64,000 bases of DNA from Clavaria fumosa (Eukaryota; Basidiomycota; Agaricomycetes; Agaricales; Clavariaceae), in contig OX637801.1 in NCBI GenBank assembly GCA_951802425.1, positions 1,860,001-1,924,000 of the forward strand, in the 5' to 3' direction. The notes beneath the pieces were generated by a model. It ran no database searches, was not told the DNA's origin, and was given only the letters and a program-made list of their open reading frames with translations. Positions 53,405 to 63,174 of this stretch are shown here, one piece after another. A program made the position numbers and the translations under genes. Numbering within the stretch: the first letter of the stretch is position 1; each line of letters begins with the position of its first letter.

Positions 53405-55819
53405 TTGTATTGTAGATGGGATGGTGAAAAATCACATTGTGGTTGTTGCCTTGAGTCAGATGCAAGGACCTCATCAATATCAAAGACAGTGGTGTCTTGT
53501 ATCGGCATATCATCAACACCCAAATCTTCATCGTCTGAATCTAAGACTGTGTCATTCCTTGTCATCATGACCTTCTTCTTTGATTTGCGCACTTTACATA
53601 CTTGAGAAACAAAATCCCAAACAGATATATTTCTTAACAAAGATCCACGTAATTGATAATCAACAACTTGATTAGATCGAGCTAAGACCTGACCATCTGG
53701 ATTCATGGTGATAAACAACTCATCAGGACTATAACCTCTATCATCAATATCTTGGGTGTTTTCAGTGTTGATATCACCTTCATGGTCTCCATGTATTGAA
53801 GTAGCATCTGAAGAATCACAATGCTGGTCAGGAGGAGTATGATTTGCATCTACCATATGATGACTTGAACACTCAGGGCTTGGATCTTGTGCCTCAATCA
53901 GTTGTTCAAAACTGGTCCAATATAAATTCTGAAATGTATGGCTTGTGAAATGGTCTTCAAAATCCATCAAGTAAGAACAGACTTGTTGGGCAGATAACTC
54001 CTGATGAGAAATCATTGCAAATGCACATTTTTGAAGTAAAACTTTGGCATGAGTTGATGTGTCATCCTGGTGAGCATCAAAGACTCCAATTTTTTTAACA
54101 GCAAGCTCCAGAGCAGCAAAAGCAACATGAGTTTTAAGCTGAGATTTAGAAATATAATCAGTGATGTAATAAAGTACTGCCTTAGCAGAAGCACCGGAGC
54201 CAATGAACTTGATATCCATATTACACCGAATAGCCTCTAGCATTGTCTGATTGAAATTGTTAACAAGGCCATCAAGGCATCAGAGGTGAAGCTCCCCTGT
54301 ATCTGTGTTAAAAAAGCTGAAAGGAGAAACATTACAAGCATCTAAAGCAAAATGACATTCTTTTGGATTAGGGGGGCCCTTCCAATATTTGTAACATGTC
54401 TTTGAATGAGAATGAAGTTGACACTGTTTTACTAGATGATACATATCCTTTTGTCGAGCTTTATTGATATCAGGTCTATCAGATTTAGGATCCAAACCAT
54501 GAACTGAGCAAGGATGATGAACTGTAGAAGGAACAGACATGTTAGGATCAGGATCAGGTGGTATCAAATTTGAAATAGTGTCATCTAGAAAAGCAAATAA
54601 ACAATCCCGAAATTCAGTGTCATTCTGTTGAAGAACACAATCACGAATCTGGTCAGGATTGAGACCTCCTAGGACCCATACAAGCATATGGCAATGCAGT
54701 GTTCCACGCCCTTGAGCTTCCACACACCCATAGTAGCCATTGACTAAGCCAAGGAAGGATCAAATCCAAGTAATGTAGATATGAATGCTTTCATGTACAA
54801 ATTGAAGAACTTTGCTGCTATAGCAGGATTGTGAGCAACGAGAATGGATTGATCCCAATAATTTGGTACATGCTCTGGTAGCAAATTGTCAATATCAATC
54901 TCTGAACCAGCAAGAAATTTCACAATAGGGTTAAACACATCAGCAGGGTTTATAGTTATGTAAAAACTTGGTGTACCAAGTTCTATCATGAGACCACGAA
55001 TCTCATTACGCATAGCAAGTCTTGCAGCAGATGATCCAGGAACATGACTTGTGACAACATTAACCTCTTTCATGAGCTGCAAAACCCTTTGCTCTTCTTC
55101 ATTATCTGCAGTGACATGATCACCTCGAGACACACGCTCTGTTACACGATGGATGGCTTCATAAGAAACAGCAGACAAACTAGAAGCAATTGCAGAGAAG
55201 GAAGATTGCTTGACCTTGATATTAGAATGCAAAAGCACGGCCCGACGTTGTAAAATATTGAATACAGTGAACAAAAATGAGAAATGCTCTTGGAACCTAT
55301 GATCAGAAAGATTAAATAAATGCTTGACATGTCGTTTCAATGTTAAACAAGTACAATGACAAGGGTCCTCAAACCCACCAATTCCATAAGGAAAAAGAGT
55401 TGGATATATCATAGGGAAAAGGCTAGGATTACAAAACTCATTCACAGGTTGTGAATCATGAGGTATCTCCACAAAAGCACTACCTTTTTTCTTTAAATGA
55501 CGAACAGCAGCAGCGCGAAGCTCATTAGCAGGTGCATGGCCATCAACATCAGTGATAACAACATTTTGGAAAGGAATAGTTGAAACATGATCCGATGCAG
55601 CAATAGGAGGGACAGAGTTCTCAATGATAAAAGAAGGGTCATAAGTGGAAGGGAGCCCATCTTCTGTGTCATTTCTAAGAACATGTTCAATAGAAAAAGG
55701 TAGAATGTCTTCAGTTCCAAGACTATCAATGACAGAATGATCAATACAAACATTCTTATAGTGTGGGTTATGCTTCTGCAGCTAAAGAAGTGCAGCATGA
55801 ACTTTCTCACGTCTGACAC
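53405..55819 (-). pseudogene. Helitron 2 RepHel, Helitron_like_N and Rep part
   Basis: Reads, on the minus strand, NPSLFPMIYPTLFPYGIGGF (Helitron_like_N), GTPSFYITINPADVFNP, the HUH motif GRGTLHCHMLVWVLGG and the second Rep motif YYITDYISKSQ. Lesions: TAG at 55782 (expected a glutamine or tryptophan codon), a frame change near 55480, an indel near 54740 where the continuation VNGYYGCVEAQ is in another frame, and TGA at 54280-54282 where arginine fits (before CLDGLVNNFN). The downstream edge is the Helitron 3 insertion point; the upstream edge is the copia 3 insertion point. Confidence 0.88.
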
Positions 55820-56127
55820 TGTTAAGTGTGATAGCCCATCCTTCCTTCACATTAGTTTCACCTTCCTAAGTTGTGTAATTGTTGCCCAGGACTCTTTCCT
55901 TTCATCCTGAGGCATTATGTAACTGTTGTTGCTTATGTAAGCATAGATACTTCGCCACAGAGTCCAGTTTCAGTCCCTCAGTGACTTATACTGGACTCTA
56001 GGTGAGTATCCCCTCATGTACTTCATTTACCTATGTACTTTTACTAATATAGTGGCTTATACTGGACTCTAGATTCCAGTGAGGCTCTAGGAGCCCTGTC
56101 CTCCCATCTACTCAGGTCTGCTTGACA
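55820..56127 (+). repeat. 5' LTR of copia 3
   Basis: 308 bp, nearly identical to 60304-60611 (for example AGTCCAG against AGTCTAG), pointing to a fairly recent insertion. Followed by GATTATGAGGCCCAG, the candidate primer-binding site. Confidence 0.96.
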
Positions 56128-56984
56128 GATTATGAGGCCCAGCCTCTGAGCGCAAAAATTGTTGATATCTCAAGAACTACTGCTCGGATTGCTTCGCGGT
56201 TTAAATCATCGGATTCTACACCCTCGATTACCCCAGGAGACGGACTTATAGGTCGCTAGCAGTGTGGATTGGCTCGCAGTGCGCCTGACTTCATCTGAAA
56301 CATTCACCTCCTATTTGCACCACATCTCATATCTCCATATCCTGTGGACGGATTTGTCCCAAATTTCGTCAGACAACTCGACTCGACCAAATCCATTGCC
56401 ATACCAGGTTTCAGACCGATCCGCCAACTCGTTCCCGAGATCTCGCACCCTGCCTATTTCGCTTCTGAGACCCTATCACAACTTTGCCCATATCTAAGTA
56501 ACCGTTGCTCGGATACAGTCCATCCTCTGAGGTCCAGGTCTACCCTAGCTCTTCTACAGGGGCGCCATCTTTCAGACGATTCGCACCAGCCGTTCGCCCG
56601 CAATCGCGATTTCGCATTTTGCCTCACAGACACCTCCTTGTGACAAAATTCGTTATATCTCAACAGCATCTTATCGTACCCATTTGCCACTCAGGGTGCC
56701 CATACTACCCATCGACGCCCATCAGCTCCCCAAGTTCGCAGTAAATCGCATCAGTTGTTCCCTCACAATCGCCATTTTCGTCGTTGCCATTCGACTCCAC
56801 CCATTTCGAATTTTCGTCATATCTCACTCAGGGCCACAGCTATCACCAAGCACTTTGGCCCATCAATAGAGGTCCTATAGCCCCACCAGCCCACGGAGTT
56901 CGCGCAAAATCGCACAGCCCCTTCACTCATTATTGTGATTTCCGTCACCCCTCTATTTTGCATTTTTAGTACTTTGTTGGAGAG
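56128..56984. other. Leader of copia 3 with candidate primer-binding site
   Basis: Begins GATTATGAGGCCC, close to the complement of the anticodon stem-loop of initiator tRNA-Met. The rest matches the copia 2 leader at 29863-30720 with scattered differences and codes for nothing recognisable. Confidence 0.55.
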
Positions 56985-59111
56985 ATGTCTGGTTCTATCC
57001 CAGATTTTCCTAAGCTGTCTGACAGCAATTATAAGGAGTGGAAGACTAATATGAAGTCTTCCCTCCAGGCTCTTGGAGTGTGGAGAGTGGTTACTGGAGA
57101 AAGGACTAGGCCTAGTCCAGGGTCTGGAGACTTGGACAAGTTCTTGCAGGACTTTGACAAGGCTGCTGGGTGGTTAAAGATGAGGGTTGAGATGAGCCAA
57201 ATGGCACATTTTGAGGGGTTTGAGGATGATCCCAAGGAGATTTGGGATAGGTTGGGTGCTGCCCATGTCTCCAAGAAGCCAGCACTTCGCTTCAATGCCT
57301 ATACTGAGCTCTTCTCCATCACAAAGGAGAAGGAGGAGACATTGACTGGGCTGATGGGAAGGATTGAGACTGCCATGCAGGCCATTCGCTCTTTGAGGCC
57401 TGACAGCTTTACTGTGGCAGAGTTGGATGATGAATTGCAGGCCATGGCAATGATTCGTGCCCTTCCAGCCGAGTACCAGGCCTTTCGCTCATCCCTCATG
57501 CTCCTGGAAAAGATTGATAAGAGGACCCTCCAGGAGGCTTTCAAAAATGAGGAGATCCAGCGCCAGCAGGCTGAGAATGCCTTCCCTGCTTCTCCTGCTC
57601 GTGCCCTTGCTACCTCTGCCTCTGCCTCCACCTTTCAGGCAAAGCAGAACACTCCCAGACCTTGTCCTGTGTATAACTGCAATTTCTGTGGACAGGTTGG
57701 ACACACCATGGACAGGTGCAGGCACTTTGCTGCTGCTAGATTGAAGGCACAGGGACAGGGTATGAGTGGACAGGGGATGAGTGGAAAGACTGGGAATTCT
57801 GGAGAGCAAGCTGCTCCAGCTCAGGAGTTTGCAGGGAATGCAAGTCTTCACTCCCTTGAATGTTTGGCAAAGACTGACTTGGAATGGACTGCAGACTCAG
57901 GTGCTTCAGCTCACATGACTCCAAACAGGAATTTTATCCATGAATATTCGCCCTATTGTGTTCCTATTCGTTTGGCTGATGGAAATGTGATCTATTCAAA
58001 GGGAGTAGGTGTGGTGCACTTTATACCTGATGTGGGAGGTAAGGATGCAAAGATGGTGACATTTACTTGTGTCCTGCATGTTCCAGACCTTGATAGCAGC
58101 CTCCTGTCCATCCTATACCTCACCCACCACTGCCACTATGTTGTGTCCATTGATTCTTTGTTCCTATACTTTGGACAAAATGGCCAAATCAAGTTTACTG
58201 CTTCTATTCATCTTAACAACAATGCCTCTCTGAATGGCAGAACAGAGGCAGTGAGAGAGCAAGCCCACTTGTCAGCAACCTCTCCTATGGATCATGCTTT
58301 GTGGCACCGTCGTTTGGCCCATCAACATATGGATGGAGTGTTAAGAATGGCCAGGGATTCTTTGGTGACTGGACTTAAGCTACAGTCCAAGTCTTTGCCA
58401 ACTGGCTTTTGTGAGCCATGCCTAGCTGGAAAGATGCATGCCAATCCATTCCCTTTGTCTCAGCACAGAGCAACTGAACTGTTGGAACTAGTGCATTCTG
58501 ATGTTCATGGTCCATTGAGTGTTAGGACACACTCTGGATATTGTTATTGGGTGACCTTTATTGATGATGCTTCAAGGTTCTGGGTGGTGTATTTACTAAA
58601 AGCAAAGAGTGAGATGTTTACTGCATACAAGCAATTTCAGGCTTATGCAGAGAGATATTTGGGATGTAAGGTTAAGACCATTAGAGATGACAAAGGGGGG
58701 GAGTACATGTCCAATGCATTCTTACATGACACTTTGGCTGAAGGTGTGCAGAGACAGCACACAACCAGGAATCATCCTCAGCAGAATGGAGTAGCAGAGC
58801 GAGCCAACCGCACCATACAGGATGGAATAACCACCCTTCTGCAGGAGTCTGGATTACCTGTGCAATTCTGGGGAGAGGCACTTGCAGCCTTTGTGCATGT
58901 GAGAAATAGATGTGCCACTTCAACTCTGAATGGTACAACTCCATACACTCTTTGGCACAAGAAGAAACCAGATGTGTCCCATTTGAGAGTTTGGGGTTGC
59001 CAGGCATATGTGCACATACAGAAGGACAAGAGGCCACTTCTTGGTTCACACATGGAGAAGTGCATCTTCATTGGTTATCCAGAGGGGGTACAAGGGTTGG
59101 AAGTTTTATAA
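56985..59111 (+). pseudogene. copia 3 gag, protease and integrase part
   Basis: Open for 708 codons: Gag start MSGSIPDFPKLSD, zinc knuckle CNFCGQVGHTMDRC, protease ADSGASAHMT, integrase LWHRRLAHQHMDGV, CEPCLAGK, HSDVHGPL, IRDDKGGEY and QNGVAERAN. It lacks the 7-bp duplication of copia 2, so here the integrase frame is intact. It breaks near 59090 where GAGGGGGTACAAGG has one base too many against GAGGGCTACAAGG. Shortly after, the frame is cut again by the LTR-like insert. Confidence 0.93.
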
Positions 59112-59241
59112 CCCTACCACCAAGAAAACAGTGATCAGTGAGAGGGCTGAGTTTGATGAACATCACTTCCCTCACAAGAGACATCACCAGCAGGACAGTT
59201 TGCCAAAGGTAACCAAACCTCCAGTCCCCAAACCAGTCTCT

Positions 59242-59447
59242 TGTTGGTTGTAATGTAGGCAACCACACAGTCACCTGTTCTGCCCCCTGTTGAGGTGGGT
59301 TAGGTTTACAGTTTGGACTTGGGGTATTTAGCCTATCCCCAACTCCTATTGGACTGAGACCATATAGCTCAGTGGCTAAGAGCACCTGACATGTATCTGG
59401 GAGGTCCTGGGTTCAATTCCCTGTGTGGTCACTTTTCTTACTCAATA
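59242..59447 (+). mobile_element. LTR-like element with internal tRNA-like sequence, copy B
   Basis: 206 bp starting TGTTGGTTGTAATG and ending CTTACTCAATA, flanked by TCTCT (59237-59241 and 59448-59452). Copia 2 has the uninterrupted sequence AGTCTCTGAGTATA at this point, which proves this is an insertion. It aligns with copy A along its whole length; the 3' half (tRNA-like part and TTTTCTTACT) is far more conserved than the 5' half. The final CA has become TA. Confidence 0.9.
59358..59430 (+). ncRNA. tRNA-like sequence inside the LTR-like element, copy B
   Basis: 73 nt with exact tRNA geometry: acceptor GACCATA/TGTGGTC, D stem GCTC/GAGC with loop AGTGGCTAA, a 5+7+5 anticodon arm with weak pairing (loop CATGTAT, lacking the usual U33), a 5-nt variable loop, T arm CTGGG-TTCAATT-CCCTG with one mismatch. 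TTTT follows at 59433-59436. A and B boxes are identical to copy A. Probably a Pol III promoter rather than a working tRNA. Confidence 0.7.
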
Positions 59448-59516
59448 TCTCTGACTATATGCAAGTAATGGATGAGCCTGATTTGGATGCACAAGCTAAT
59501 CCTATGAACCCCTGAG

Positions 59517-60290
59517 ATGAGAGAGGACTCTCCAGCTCCTGAGGTTCACCCTCCTAGTCCACCACTTGCTCTGAGAAGAGAGCCTCGTCTCAGGAGACCT
59601 CCTGGTGAATGGTGGCAAGTTAGACCTTCACCTGAACCCATGACTGAGGAGATTTCACTTTCAGGAGATGAGATGAACTTAAGGGAGAATGAGGAGGAGG
59701 TGGTGGTGGTTGAATTTGCTAGTCTTGCACACTGGAAAGCAGTTAAACATCTGATGAGATACATAAAGGGGACTGTGGATGTGAAGTTGACTTATGGACC
59801 TTCATCCTCTGGTGAACTGTTCACATCATTTTCTGATGCTGACTTTGGAGGATGCAAGCAGTCTGGCAAGTCTACCAGTGGGTACTTGATTAAAGTTGGG
59901 ACAGGTGCTGTCAGCTGGAGGAGCAAATTACAGCCAATTGTGGCCTTGTCCACCACAGAAGCTGAGTATATTGCTGCAGTTGAAGCTGGAAAGGAGATGT
60001 TATGGATGCACAATATTCTTAGTGAATTTGGGTATAAACCCAGTTTGCCATCCAAGTTGAGAGTTGACAACCAATCTGCCATGAATGTTGCAAAGAACCC
60101 TGAGCACCATGGTCGCATGAAGCACCTGGATTTGAGATTTTATTGGCTCAGGGAGAAAGTGGAGGCTGGATTGATTTCACTCTCATACATACCTACTGCA
60201 GAGATGCCTGCAGATATTTTGACTAAAGGACTGCCTAGGACACAGGTTGAAGTGTGTAGGCACCTCATGGGACTTCAGGAAGAGATGTGA
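59517..60290 (+). pseudogene. copia 3 C-terminal part: linker joined directly to RNase H
   Basis: Begins with the integrase-RT linker (PSPPLALRREPRLRRPPGEW) and passes at about 59728 straight into AHWKAVKHLMRYIKGT, the region just before RNase H. Against copia 2 (33250 to about 34258) about 1 kb with all RT motifs is gone, and the frame is kept. RNase H is complete (FSDADFGGCKQSGKS, ALSTTEAEYIAAVEAG, VDNQSAMNVAKNPEHHGRMK, PADILTKGLP). Confidence 0.9.
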
Positions 60291-60303
60291 GATCAAGGGG
60301 GAG

Positions 60304-60611
60304 TGTTAAGTGTGATAGCCCATCCTTCCTTCACATTAGTTTCACCTTCCTAAGTTGTGTAATTGTTGCCCAGGACTCTTTCCTTTCATCCTGAGGCATT
60401 ATGTAACTGTTGTTGCTTATGTAAGCATAGATACTTCGCCACAGAGTCTAGTTTCAGTCCCTCAGTGACTTATACTGGACTCTAGGTGAGTATCCCCTCA
60501 TGTACTTCATTTACCTATGTACTTTTACTAATATAGTGACTTATACTGGATTCTAGATTCCAGTGAGGCTCTAGGAGCCCTGTCCTCCCATCTACTCAGG
60601 TCTGCTTGACA
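60304..60611 (+). repeat. 3' LTR of copia 3
   Basis: 308 bp, partner of 55820-56127; followed by the right target copy GACAC. Confidence 0.96.
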
Positions 60612-60616
60612 GACAC

Positions 60617-61812
60617 AAAGTGGTTTTGCCTTTTCTCAAAGCCACTCCTGTGAAGGAGGGTTAGAACCTACAAATATCACACAAATAGGAGTGATAATAT
60701 CAGCAATTGGAGGAGGCAATACATTGAGAAGTTTATCAGCCTGTTGTGGATAAATAATAATATGACCTTTCATACCTAGTTATGTATTTGGTAGAACCAA
60801 AGTAGGGTTATCCTCCTTCAGTTGAATCACGAAGCATTTTGCTCGACAACGTGCAATCATAGATTCTTCGATAGGAGTAAGATCTCTAAGTTCATCAGGG
60901 ACAGGTCCTATAAAATTATGATTTGCAATTGATACAGCAGGAATCTTATTGATATGAACAGATCGAGCACAAGACTGACAGAGTGACAAAATGTGTTCCC
61001 CAGTAGAAGACTGTGTAACACCAGTAGGTTTCAACAGTAAACCTTGTAGTAATCCATCGAATTGGGGCAAGGCAAGGAGACTATCAGCATCCAATGAATT
61101 TGAACTGTCATGCACAGACCCTGACTGACAGAACAATTCCAGGTTTAATGATGAAGCTGGCAGGTCAATCTGATCACTACAAAGACAAGCCTCACTACAC
61201 AAAGCACAAGTGAACATTGCCAGCTTGTCGGATGAAGTTTCCTCCCTAAACATTTGTATAAGTTTATCCTTCAAGGATTGTGGAATGAGCTGAGGCCATC
61301 TTGATTGAATCTCAGCAACAGAGTCATTATAATCAATTGCCTTTCTCTTTCCTTTAGATAGTGTTTTTATATGACCACAAAGTATTCGGCGAAGCTGATG
61401 TAAAGAAGCACTAGATTCAAAAGCTATAGATTGTATAGTCAAGAGTCTCTTAAGTGGTCGCAACTTAATTCTATGTACAAGGCAGGATAATACATAGACT
61501 TGAAAATCAAGAGACAAGTCCAGTGGAATCTTCAGAAGAAACTGAGACACATGCATGAGCAGATGATAATTTACAAAGGCCTTGTGTAAGATGAGAAGTA
61601 AGTAGAGTTCACAAATGTTCATTAGAAGCAGTTGCAGAATATTCCAGGCCATGAGCAATAGCACAGGATACCAATGATGATCGACTAAGATGCTCAAAAC
61701 CATCAAAGAAATTGTCAATACATAGATTTTGAGACATGATGGATGTGGATGCAGATAATGGAACAATCTGGTTTTCACCCACATGGGCAGCAGGGAGCAC
61801 AGAAGTAGACAT
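60617..61812 (-). pseudogene. Helitron 2 RepHel, N-terminal part (DUF6570)
   Basis: Possible start ATG at 61812 (MSTSVLPAAHVGENQ). A frameshift near 61600 leads into LDFQVYVLSCLVHRIKLRPL, then cysteine pairs (CALCSEACLCSDQ) and HILSLCQSCARSVHINKIP, VSIANHNFIGPVPDELRDL, the DUF6570 signature seen also in Helitron 1. A TAA at 60780-60782 (CAA fits) and a TGA at 60636-60638 (CGA fits, in EWL-EKAKPL) interrupt the frame, which then runs into the copia 3 insertion and resumes at 55819 as REKVHAALL. Confidence 0.82.
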
Positions 61813-62719
61813 AGAGTGAATATTACTCACACACAAATGCACACAAGTACCTTCAATACAAAAATTATCAGAGAATGAGAGATGAAAGGCAAAGCTCAAA
61901 TTTAAAGAGACATATGAGAAATAGTGAACCCTTATAATGCTATAACTGACAATTGGGATTGAGACCAGACCCCTGAGATCAATAGATTGAGAAAGATTTA
62001 ACCAGCAGGAAAGAAACAGAACATTCAGCAAGCAAAAGCAAGTGCCAGGATGGTCAACAAAGAAAGAGGTAATGTAAAGAGCCTATAGTCAGAAAAATGT
62101 ATGTATGAAGTGTTTTCAAGTGATGTTCTAAGGAGTAGACTCAGGAGTGAAGACAGGTTTCAAAAAATCATGACACCAAGAACTGTTTTGAAGTAATGTG
62201 TTTTAAGGATAGTGTCTAGTAGTAGCAGTAGTTAGAGTAGTATAAGAAGTAGTAAGTTCACATGGTCACATGAGGCTTGCAACGCCCTGCCAAAATCTGA
62301 AAACAGTGATTTGCAGAGTCCATTTGTAAGACCTGCTAAACAAGTTAGCAGGAATATTGCTGACATAATCCAAAAGTGCGAAACATCCAGACAGTTTTTT
62401 GAGTCACTGTAACATTGGTGATGATCACATGTCAAGTTGTGGGTTTGGGGTCATGTGATTGGTGGTGGCACAGGTAATGTGTTTCATAGTTGATTTAAGT
62501 GAGCATGAGTTCATGAGTGTGATAAGTGTGAGTCTCACAAGTATGTGGGTGGTTGTAGTCAATAGGTGTGAGCCTCGCAAGTATGTAGGTGGTTGTAGTC
62601 AATATGAGGGGTGTTGGATATGTGTTTGCAAGCATGTTGGAGGTGATATGGTTGGTCATAAAGGTCACAAAGGTATGTTTATCAGGGTAGGTTAGGTGTG
62701 TTGAGTGAAGTAATTGGGA
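61813..62719. other. Gene-less stretch with a 41-bp tandem duplication
   Basis: Probably the 5' flank of Helitron 2 and old intergenic DNA. GTGTGAGTCTCACAAGTATG... occurs at about 62524-62564 and again, slightly changed, at 62565-62605. No gene motif on either strand. Confidence 0.6.
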
Positions 62720-63060
62720 TGGGTCATGACACCACTGCAGGACATGGCAGATGCAACCTTCATGCTCTACCATGTTGTTAGAATAAATCAAAATATTGTC
62801 AAGGTCAAAGGAGTCAACCATGTCAGCAAATAAACCACTGGAACATTGCCAGAGCATTGGTTAACCCAAATGGCATCACCAAGTACCCAAAGGTGCCATA
62901 TTGGGTGTGGAAGGTGGTTTTCCACTTGTTGCCCTCTTTGATGGATATTGTTGTATCCCACATGGAGGTCAATTTTCAAGTACTGTAAATCTGTGCACCC
63001 TGTAAGCCCTTGCCTGAGTGAAATGCAAATGAATTCTGCATTCTCAGCTTTGCAGCTCAA
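62720..63060 (-). pseudogene. Decayed Ty3/gypsy reverse-transcriptase fragment
   Basis: Minus strand, spread over two or three frames: [20 protein letters not shown], then a piece reading [15 protein letters not shown], then [19 protein letters not shown]. These match the RT palm ([25 protein letters not shown]) of gypsy elements of a different lineage from the chromodomain element. The catalytic YLDD itself is lost (FDLDN). No LTRs were seen, so this is an old remnant between Helitron 2 and RPF1. Confidence 0.75.
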
Positions 63061-63174
63061 TGCAATGTTTTACATCATGTTTTTGTACAGACAAGCAAGG
63101 GTTCTGCCTCATCAGCCAGCGCTTCCTCATAGTGTAGACAAGACTAAAATGTTTTTGACCATGAAATTCAGCCA

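Larger units (their letters stand above)
55820..60611 (+). mobile_element. Ty1/copia retrotransposon 3, RT-deleted, carrying the tRNA-bearing insert
   Basis: LTRs 55820-56127 and 60304-60611 (308 bp each, TGTTAAGTG..TTGACA), target duplication GACAC (55815-55819 and 60612-60616), polypurine tract AAGGGGGAG before the 3' LTR. It is the same family as copia 2. About 1 kb covering the reverse transcriptase is missing inside, and a 206-bp LTR-like element is inserted at 59242. It sits in the N-terminal part of Helitron 2. Confidence 0.97.
37447..61812 (-). mobile_element. Helitron 2, split into four parts by a gypsy element, Helitron 3 and a copia element
   Basis: Minus-strand pieces, 5' to 3': 61812-60612 (N-terminal and DUF6570), 55819-53405 (Helitron_like_N and Rep), 45640-44703 (region before the helicase), 39088-37738 (PIF1-like helicase), with a short tail to 37447. 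Each joint is exact: GACAC around copia 3, A/T around Helitron 3, CAGGA/CAGTA around the gypsy element, and the reading frame resumes across each. About 5.4 kb remains if the inserts are removed. Many nonsense and frameshift mutations show it is old. Neither terminus was identified; the end at 37447 is only where related sequence fades. Confidence 0.85.
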
